From assembly GCA_013002595.1 (NCBI GenBank), contig JABDJG010000332.1, positions 1-6,022 of the forward strand: a DNA stretch of 6,022 bases, written 5' to 3'. Within the stretch, counting starts at the first letter, position 1, and each line of letters begins with the position of its first letter. Positions 1 to 3,894 of this stretch are shown here, in pieces. A program made the translations under genes and the position numbers. The DNA is from Hyphomicrobiales bacterium. Lineage in GTDB: Bacteria > Pseudomonadota > Alphaproteobacteria > Rhizobiales > Aestuariivirgaceae. Below the pieces are notes generated by a model that was not told where the DNA came from, made no database searches, and was given only the letters and a program-made list of their open reading frames with translations.

Positions 1-1002
1 GGTGATGCCTATGTGCAGCTGGCCAAGGAGTACAAGGAACTCGAGCCGGTCGTTAAAACATCAAGGGAGATGATGGCGGCGCTTGACGAACAGGCGAGCC
101 TTCACGAGATGCTTGAGGCCGAAGAAGATGAAGAAATGGCCGAAATGGCCAGGTTCGACCTGAAGGAACTGGCTCCTCGCATAGAAGACCTCGAAAACCA
201 GTTGAAGATCCAGTTGCTCCCAAAAGATGCCGCCGATGACCGCAATGTCATTCTGGAAGTGCGGGCTGGCACTGGCGGTGATGAAGCTGCGTTGTTTGCC
301 GGCGATCTGTTCCGGATGTACCAGCGCTATGCGGCGATCAAGGGCTGGAACGTCGAAATCATGTCGGCTAACGAAGCCGGTGTTGGCGGGTATAAGGAAA
401 TAACGGCAAATATCTCTGGTACCGGCGCTTATGCACTGTTGAAGTTCGAGTCCGGTGTCCACCGCGTCCAACGGGTTCCCGAGACCGAGGCGCAAGGGCG
501 TATTCATACTTCGGCAGCCACTGTTGCGGTGTTACCGGAAGCCGAAGAGGTCGATGTCCAGATCGAAGACAAGGACCTTCGTGTCGATGTGTTCCGGGCG
601 TCGGGGCCTGGTGGCCAGTCGGTCAACACGACCGATAGTGCCGTGCGCATCACGCACTTGCCGACCGGTCTGATTGTGAGCCAGCAGGACGAAAAGTCAC
701 AACACAAGAACCGCGCCAAGGCGATGAAGGTTTTGCGTGCCCGGCTGTTCGAGGCTGAGCGCCAGCGGCTTGATGACGAGCGCTCGGCGGAACGGCGCGG
801 TCAGGTCGGCTCGGGGGACCGCTCTGAACGCATCCGGACCTACAATTTTCCACAAGGACGGGTGTCTGATCACCGGATCAATCTGACGCTGTACAAACTT
901 GATCAGATTATTCAGGGTGAGGCACTGGATGAACTCATCGAGGCGCTGATCACCGAACATCAGGCGGCGCTGTTGTCTGCCAGTCAGGAAGGCACTGACT
1001 GA
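1..1002 (+). CDS. prfA: Peptide chain release factor 1 (RF1), 5'-truncated by window edge
   Basis: RF1 recognises UAA and UAG in the ribosomal A site and triggers hydrolysis of the finished peptide from tRNA. The frame is open from base 1 and 333 residues are visible; comparison with E. coli RF1 (360 aa) suggests about 29 N-terminal residues are missing. The GTG at 13 is an internal valine codon, not the start. In order one sees a helical N-terminal domain, the RAGTGGDEA segment (from about 253), the anticodon-reading PxT motif as Pro-Glu-Thr at 478-486 (E. coli has Pro-Ala-Thr), and the catalytic GGQ at 610-618 in the context RASGPGGQSVNTTDSAVR. The FPQGRVSDHRIN stretch near the C-terminus is also typical. 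PxT rather than SPF separates it from RF2. The gene stops 4 bp before prmC, whose product modifies the GGQ glutamine. Identity is secure. Confidence 0.98.
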   Translation, partial: GDAYVQLAKEYKELEPVVKTSREMMAALDEQASLHEMLEAEEDEEMAEMARFDLKELAPRIEDLENQLKIQLLPKDAADDRNVILEVRAGTGGDEAALFAGDLFRMYQRYAAIKGWNVEIMSANEAGVGGYKEITANISGTGAYALLKFESGVHRVQRVPETEAQGRIHTSAATVAVLPEAEEVDVQIEDKDLRVDVFRASGPGGQSVNTTDSAVRITHLPTGLIVSQQDEKSQHKNRAKAMKVLRARLFEAERQRLDDERSAERRGQVGSGDRSERIRTYNFPQGRVSDHRINLTLYKLDQIIQGEALDELIEALITEHQAALLSASQEGTD

Positions 1003-1006
1003 TCGC

Positions 1007-1864
1007 ATGGTAACCGTCGGTGAGTTGCAGCGCGATGCGCGCCGGCGACTGGCTGAGGCCGGTGTCGAGACAGCAGCGCTTGATGCCCGTCTTATTGTTC
1101 AGCATGAACTTGGCCTGACCCATGAAACATTGATTGCCGAGCCTGGTCTGCAGGTCGACCAGACAGGACGTGATGCGGTCAATGCCAGCATTGCGCGCCG
1201 GCTTGATCATGAGCCCGTATCGCGGATCATCGGGGAACGTGAATTCTTTGGCCGCGCATTTGCAGTGACGCGCGATGTGCTTGATCCAAGGCCGGATACA
1301 GAAACCTTAATTGAACAGGTGCTCGAGATTGCCCGGTTGAAAGATCATCTGCGGATTGCCGACATCGGCACCGGATCAGGCGCGATTATCGCCACATTGC
1401 TGGCCGAGTTGGGTACAGCCCTTGGCACGGCAGTGGATGTATCGGGCGCAGCGCTCGACGTTGCGCGCCTCAATGCAACAGCACTGGCTGTTGAAGATCG
1501 TCTCGAGTTTGTTCAAACGTCATGGCTTGAGGGGGTGCGTGGTCCCTATGATGTAATTGTCTCAAACCCACCCTATATAGAGACCAGCATGATCAAGTCG
1601 CTGTCGCCGGAAGTTGCCCGGTACGACCCGATCCTGGCACTGGATGGCGGCGCTGATGGCCTTGCTGCCTATCGGGCGATAGTCCCGCAGGCGTTTGAGC
1701 GTCTTGAGCCAAGCGGATTTCTTTGCCTGGAGGTTGGTGCACGACAGGCCACCATGGTGCACGAACTGATGACGGAGCACGGTTTCTTGGACAGCGGTCC
1801 AATACCGACCCTTCGATATGACCTGGCGGGCCACGTTCGGGTAGTAACCGGACAGAAACCGTAA
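1007..1864 (+). CDS. prmC: Release factor glutamine methyltransferase PrmC (HemK)
   Basis: PrmC uses S-adenosylmethionine to N5-methylate the glutamine of the GGQ motif of RF1 and RF2, which raises termination efficiency. The 285-residue product has the family's normal length. An N-terminal helical domain that binds the release factor (about 1-75) is followed by GEREFFGR (76-83) and PRPDTE (94-99). The Rossmann methyltransferase core carries the SAM-binding loop DIGTGSGAI (119-127), an acidic residue in AVDVS (D144) and the catalytic NPPY (187-190). The ATG at 1007 lies 4 bp after the prfA stop with no strong Shine-Dalgarno at normal distance (a GGAAGG at 987-992 is too far), so translation is probably coupled to prfA. 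The start fits the family N-terminus. 'HemK' is a historical misnomer from a supposed role in haem synthesis. Confidence 0.97.
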   Translation: MVTVGELQRDARRRLAEAGVETAALDARLIVQHELGLTHETLIAEPGLQVDQTGRDAVNASIARRLDHEPVSRIIGEREFFGRAFAVTRDVLDPRPDTETLIEQVLEIARLKDHLRIADIGTGSGAIIATLLAELGTALGTAVDVSGAALDVARLNATALAVEDRLEFVQTSWLEGVRGPYDVIVSNPPYIETSMIKSLSPEVARYDPILALDGGADGLAAYRAIVPQAFERLEPSGFLCLEVGARQATMVHELMTEHGFLDSGPIPTLRYDLAGHVRVVTGQKP

Positions 1865-1940
1865 TGTTAACAATGCGACACCTTGCTGCAAAAAGGGGGT
1901 TGGAATGCGTCTCCCAACGCGCTAGGGTTCTTTGAGTTTA

Positions 1941-2070
1941 ACGTCCTTCCATCGGTGGCGTGCGGTTGCTGGCCTGACTTGCTCTGGCGGAAACCCGAAA
2001 CTAGTTCGGACAGGCAAGCAGCGCGAAATGGGGCATCATTCCAAAGCGGGATGGATTGACCGAAGGACGT
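1941..2070. repeat. Nested imperfect palindrome of about 130 bp (repeat element or structured RNA)
   Basis: The ends are a perfect 9-bp inverted repeat: ACGTCCTTC at 1941-1949 and GAAGGACGT at 2062-2070. It is continued inward by CATC (1950-1953) against GATG (2050-2053), with an 8-nt bulge on the right arm. Inside is a 12-position stem, GTTGCTGGCCTG (1965-1976) against CAGGCAAGCAGC (2011-2022), with one mismatch and one G-T wobble. At its tip is a small hairpin, CCGAA (1995-1999) and TTCGG (2005-2009), around a 5-nt loop. Such nested pairing is unusual for plain spacer. Rhizobiales genomes are known to carry palindromic intergenic repeats of about 100-130 bp (RIME in Sinorhizobium, Bru-RS in Brucella), so this may be such an element. 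A trans-acting small RNA or leader RNA is the alternative. I cannot assign it to a known family. Confidence 0.5.
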
Positions 2071-2083
2071 AGAAATTTCCGTA

Positions 2084-2100
2084 ATCGGACATGATCCGGT
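2084..2100 (+). other. Short stem-loop next to the palindrome
   Basis: ATCGGA (2084-2089) pairs with TCCGGT (2095-2100), including one G-T wobble, around the 5-nt loop CATGA. It lies 13 bp beyond the right arm of the nested palindrome and may belong to the same element or RNA. There is no T-run after it, so it is not an intrinsic terminator. Confidence 0.35.
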
Positions 2101-2194
2101 AGAGCTAACGGAGAATCGCAAAAGCAGACGTATATGTATCTCGGACTAATTGGGCGCGCGCGCGTGTTCCTTTTGTCCGGAATTGGCAGGGCAA

Positions 2195-2225
2195 TTTACC
2201 GTCGTAAAGCGCCTTGCGATATAAC
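2195..2225 (+). promoter_or_regulatory. Possible sigma-70-type promoter for the DUF4167 gene
   Basis: TATAAC at 2220-2225 matches the -10 consensus at 5 of 6 positions. TTTACC at 2195-2200 is a weak -35 with a 19-bp spacer, or TTACCG at 2196-2201 with 18 bp. It sits about 53 bp upstream of the DUF4167 start and would give a leader of about 45 nt that includes the hairpin and T-run at 2228-2253. This is pattern matching only. Confidence 0.3.
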
Positions 2226-2227
2226 TC

Positions 2228-2253
2228 GTAGCGGTAATCGGCTGCATTTTTTT
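2228..2253 (+). terminator. Weak hairpin with T7 tract before the DUF4167 gene
   Basis: GTAGC (2228-2232) pairs with GCTGC (2241-2245), with one G-T wobble, around an 8-nt loop; one A and then seven T (2247-2253) follow. This is the layout of an intrinsic terminator, but the stem is only 5 bp. It ends 24 bp before the DUF4167 ATG, so it could end read-through from prmC or the palindromic region, or act as a leader attenuator. It may also be chance. Confidence 0.3.
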
Positions 2254-2277
2254 CTAAAACAATAGTGTGAAAGCAGA

Positions 2278-2907
2278 ATGAGACAAGGGCAACACAAGAA
2301 CAGATCACGCGGCCGTGGTAACCAGCGGCGGCCCGGCGGCGGCAATCCTTCAAACAGGGTTTATGAGAGCAATGGACCTGATGTGAAGGTTCGCGGCACG
2401 GCGCAGACTGTGGCGGACAAGTATCTGCAACTGGCGCGAGATGCGGTATCGACCGGGGATATCGTGATGTCCGAGAGCTATTTTCAGCACGCAGAACACT
2501 ATAACCGGATAATTGCTGCCAACCAGAGCCAACAGCAGCAGCAACGCGCCCAGGAAGCCAGTGCCAATGATGGCGGCAAGCAGAGCGAAAACGCGCCGGG
2601 CACCGGGCCACAGCCGGTTGAATCGAAGTCCGAAGACAAGCCGTCAGGAAACGACAAGGCCGACGCCCGCGGCAATGGCGCAGAGACTGGAGATGTTGCC
2701 AGTTTTGACGGAGATTTGCCGCAGTTCCTGCAAAAGCCGGCTGAGGACAGTGAGCCGGCCGAGAAGCCAAAACGTCAACGGCGCCCGTCTTCTCGATCGA
2801 AGACCGCCAAGCAGAGTGACGGCGATGAAACAGAGGCGTCCGCGGATAAAGCGTCCGCAGAAAATCAGGACGATCCGGCCTCAGATGCCGAGGTTGTCGC
2901 CGGCTGA
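2278..2907 (+). CDS. DUF4167 domain-containing protein, function unknown
   Basis: The 209-residue product has the alphaproteobacterial DUF4167 domain in its first 80 or so residues. A basic, glycine-rich start (RSRGRGNQRRPGGG, about 9-22) is followed by the conserved NRVYESNGPDVKVRGTA (27-42), then two predicted helices (VADKYLQLARDAVSTGD and MSESYFQHAEHYNRIIAA) that resemble a TPR pair. The rest is low-complexity and probably disordered: a Q-run (85-89), an acidic region with the hydrophobic patch LPQFLQKP (147-154), a basic cluster KPKRQRRPSSRSK (163-175) and an acidic tail. The RG-rich end and position after prfA-prmC suggest RNA or ribosome association, which is inference only. The ATG at 2278 fits the family N-terminus, although only a weak ribosome site (GAAAG, about 2269-2273) precedes it. 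Its last 27 bp overlap the opposing MOSC gene. Confidence 0.93.
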   Translation: MRQGQHKNRSRGRGNQRRPGGGNPSNRVYESNGPDVKVRGTAQTVADKYLQLARDAVSTGDIVMSESYFQHAEHYNRIIAANQSQQQQQRAQEASANDGGKQSENAPGTGPQPVESKSEDKPSGNDKADARGNGAETGDVASFDGDLPQFLQKPAEDSEPAEKPKRQRRPSSRSKTAKQSDGDETEASADKASAENQDDPASDAEVVAG

Positions 2908-3678
2908 CGAATTTGCAAAAGCTGCAACCTGGTCATTTGGTTGAAGCGTGCCATCCGTGAGTGCGGTGAGATAGATCCCGCAACTGTCGTGACCGAATAC
3001 ATCGGCCAGAGTGCGTGGCAGCTGCATGTCCCTGGCGCCAGTTTGCGGGTCGACATTGATGGCGGCGCAACGATCGATCGCGGCCTCAACCTTGAACGTC
3101 GCAGTTTGGTTTATGGTCAAGGTGGCGCCGATCAAATCGAGTTCGCGCCAGGCCTTCCAGCCTTCGACATAGATATTGCCGCGGAACCGCAACGGATCGA
3201 CAGGCCGTCCGGTTACCCGTTCGATGTCGCGCACACTGTCCAGATTAATGAGCGAAATGAAGTTGTCGGGAACATCAGCGAAGTGATGTCCTTGCGCCGA
3301 TACGATGTGCGGTGTGCCGCGCGCATGACCGCCAAGATAGGCCGCCAGAAACTGTTCAACAATTTGTCTGCCGATCGGCGTTGACAGATTGCCGCCGGCA
3401 ACCTGTTTGCCCGAGCGCAGTATCTGGAGCGTCTGCGTCTCGCCATCATAGCGGGTCTCCAGCGCGGCCAACTGCTCATTGGTCATCAGCTGAAGAAATT
3501 TCGCCTTGGGATAGTACTTCGGGTTTATCGGGTCGAAGTCGCGACTGCCGTTTTCGATGGCGTACATGCGGTCATGGCTAAATGTTTCGCCGGCCCGGAT
3601 TTTGGCCTGCTGCAGCGGGTCCGGGCTTAATCCCTTAACGGGATAGCGATAGAGCGCAGTTATGGATGCTTCGGTCAT
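2881..3678 (-). CDS. MOSC-domain protein (MOSC N-terminal beta barrel plus MOSC domain)
   Basis: The 265-residue product begins ITALYRYPVKGLSPDPL (6-22), the signature of the MOSC N-terminal beta-barrel domain (about 1-115). The MOSC domain follows (about 120-255), with RFRGNIYVEG (164-173), a W-rich stretch and DRCAAINVDPQTGARD (202-217). Cys204 in that motif is the conserved cysteine expected to carry sulfur or bind the metal cofactor. The family includes the C-terminal part of eukaryotic molybdenum cofactor sulfurase, the mARC amidoxime reductases and bacterial YcbX and YiiM, so a molybdenum-cofactor-dependent reductase or sulfur carrier is likely; the substrate is unknown. No ferredoxin domain is fused, unlike YcbX. 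No signal peptide or membrane segment is visible. The start codon is at 3678-3676 with no clear ribosome site. It is transcribed away from clpB and converges on the DUF4167 gene. Confidence 0.93.
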   Translation of the reverse strand: MTEASITALYRYPVKGLSPDPLQQAKIRAGETFSHDRMYAIENGSRDFDPINPKYYPKAKFLQLMTNEQLAALETRYDGETQTLQILRSGKQVAGGNLSTPIGRQIVEQFLAAYLGGHARGTPHIVSAQGHHFADVPDNFISLINLDSVRDIERVTGRPVDPLRFRGNIYVEGWKAWRELDLIGATLTINQTATFKVEAAIDRCAAINVDPQTGARDMQLPRTLADVFGHDSCGIYLTALTDGTLQPNDQVAAFANSSAGDNLGI

Positions 3679-3713
3679 GTGTTGAGTTGCCGGTATTGAT
3701 CTGGCGCAATGAT

Positions 3714-3741
3714 CTTGAGATGCGAATTTGCAACACTATAT
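3714..3741 (+). promoter_or_regulatory. Putative heat-shock (RpoH) promoter of clpB, overlapping a sigma-70-like site
   Basis: CTTG at 3714-3717 is followed after 17 bp by ACTATAT at 3735-3741. This matches the alphaproteobacterial RpoH pattern (CTTG, 17-18 bp, CYTATNT) except for the first base of the -10. Read as sigma-70, TTGAGA (3715-3720), a 17-bp spacer and TATATC (3738-3743) also score well (5 of 6 and 4 of 6). Either way transcription would start near 3748-3750, leaving a leader of about 145 nt before clpB. ClpB is a classic member of the RpoH regulon, which supports the heat-shock reading. Confidence 0.5.
3735..3740 (-). promoter_or_regulatory. Possible -10 element for the MOSC gene
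   Basis: Read on the minus strand, these bases are TATAGT, 5 of 6 of the sigma-70 -10 consensus, about 56 bp upstream of the MOSC start codon. No good -35 is seen at the right distance. It shares its bases with the proposed clpB -10, so if both are real, the two divergent promoters would compete. Confidence 0.2.
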
Positions 3742-3880
3742 CTGGTTGGCAGGCTTCTTGGCATGGTGAGAAATGCCGCTGGTCGGATTTGTCACGTGTT
3801 TCGAAGTTTGCACAAGGTCGGTTCCACAATGGACGCATACACTCGCAGTGCTTGAAACAAGGCTGCCGGCATGCGGGCTG

Positions 3881-3885
3881 AGGAG
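3881..3885 (+). promoter_or_regulatory. Ribosome binding site of clpB
   Basis: AGGAG lies 9 nt before the ATG at 3895. It is the strongest Shine-Dalgarno sequence in the window and fixes the clpB start. Confidence 0.8.
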
Positions 3886-3894
3886 TAACAGGAA

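Larger units (their letters stand above)
1865..2277. other. 413-bp intergenic region with nested inverted repeats, no convincing gene
   Basis: No plus-strand frame of useful length or family resemblance lies here, and no clear terminator follows prmC. The region contains nested inverted repeats (1941-2070), a small hairpin (2084-2100), a run of alternating G and C (2154-2167), a possible promoter (2195-2225) and a hairpin plus T-run just before the DUF4167 gene (2228-2253), each listed separately. A minus-strand frame of 84 codons (1867-2121) crosses the palindromic part; it resembles no family I know and has no good ribosome site. The size and base pairing suggest an inserted repeat or a transcribed structured RNA rather than random spacer. 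Confidence 0.6.

Noticed and set aside
478..486. Pro-Glu-Thr in place of Pro-Ala-Thr in the codon-reading motif of RF1
   Set aside because: Only the middle position differs, and from memory PET is common in alphaproteobacterial RF1, so it does not suggest altered stop-codon reading.
1902..1917. Possible prmC terminator, GTTGG and CCAAC around a 6- to 10-nt loop
   Set aside because: The stem is only 5 bp and is followed by GC-rich sequence without a T-run.
2105..2770. Minus-strand open frame of 221 codons opposite the DUF4167 gene
   Set aside because: Its composition (rich in Arg, Ser, Pro and Cys) is typical of antisense reading, and the plus strand carries a recognisable conserved domain there.
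2913..2927. Hairpin TTGCA / TGCAA just after the DUF4167 stop codon
   Set aside because: The stem is 5 bp of mostly weak pairs with no T-run on either strand and it lies within the MOSC coding sequence, so it is not a convincing terminator.
3851..3872. Perfect heat-shock -35 sequence CTTGAAA at 3851-3857 close to the clpB start
   Set aside because: The only -10-like bases (CGGCAT at 3867-3872) are poor and just 9 bp away, and the start site would fall on the ribosome binding site. The site at 3714-3741 fits better.
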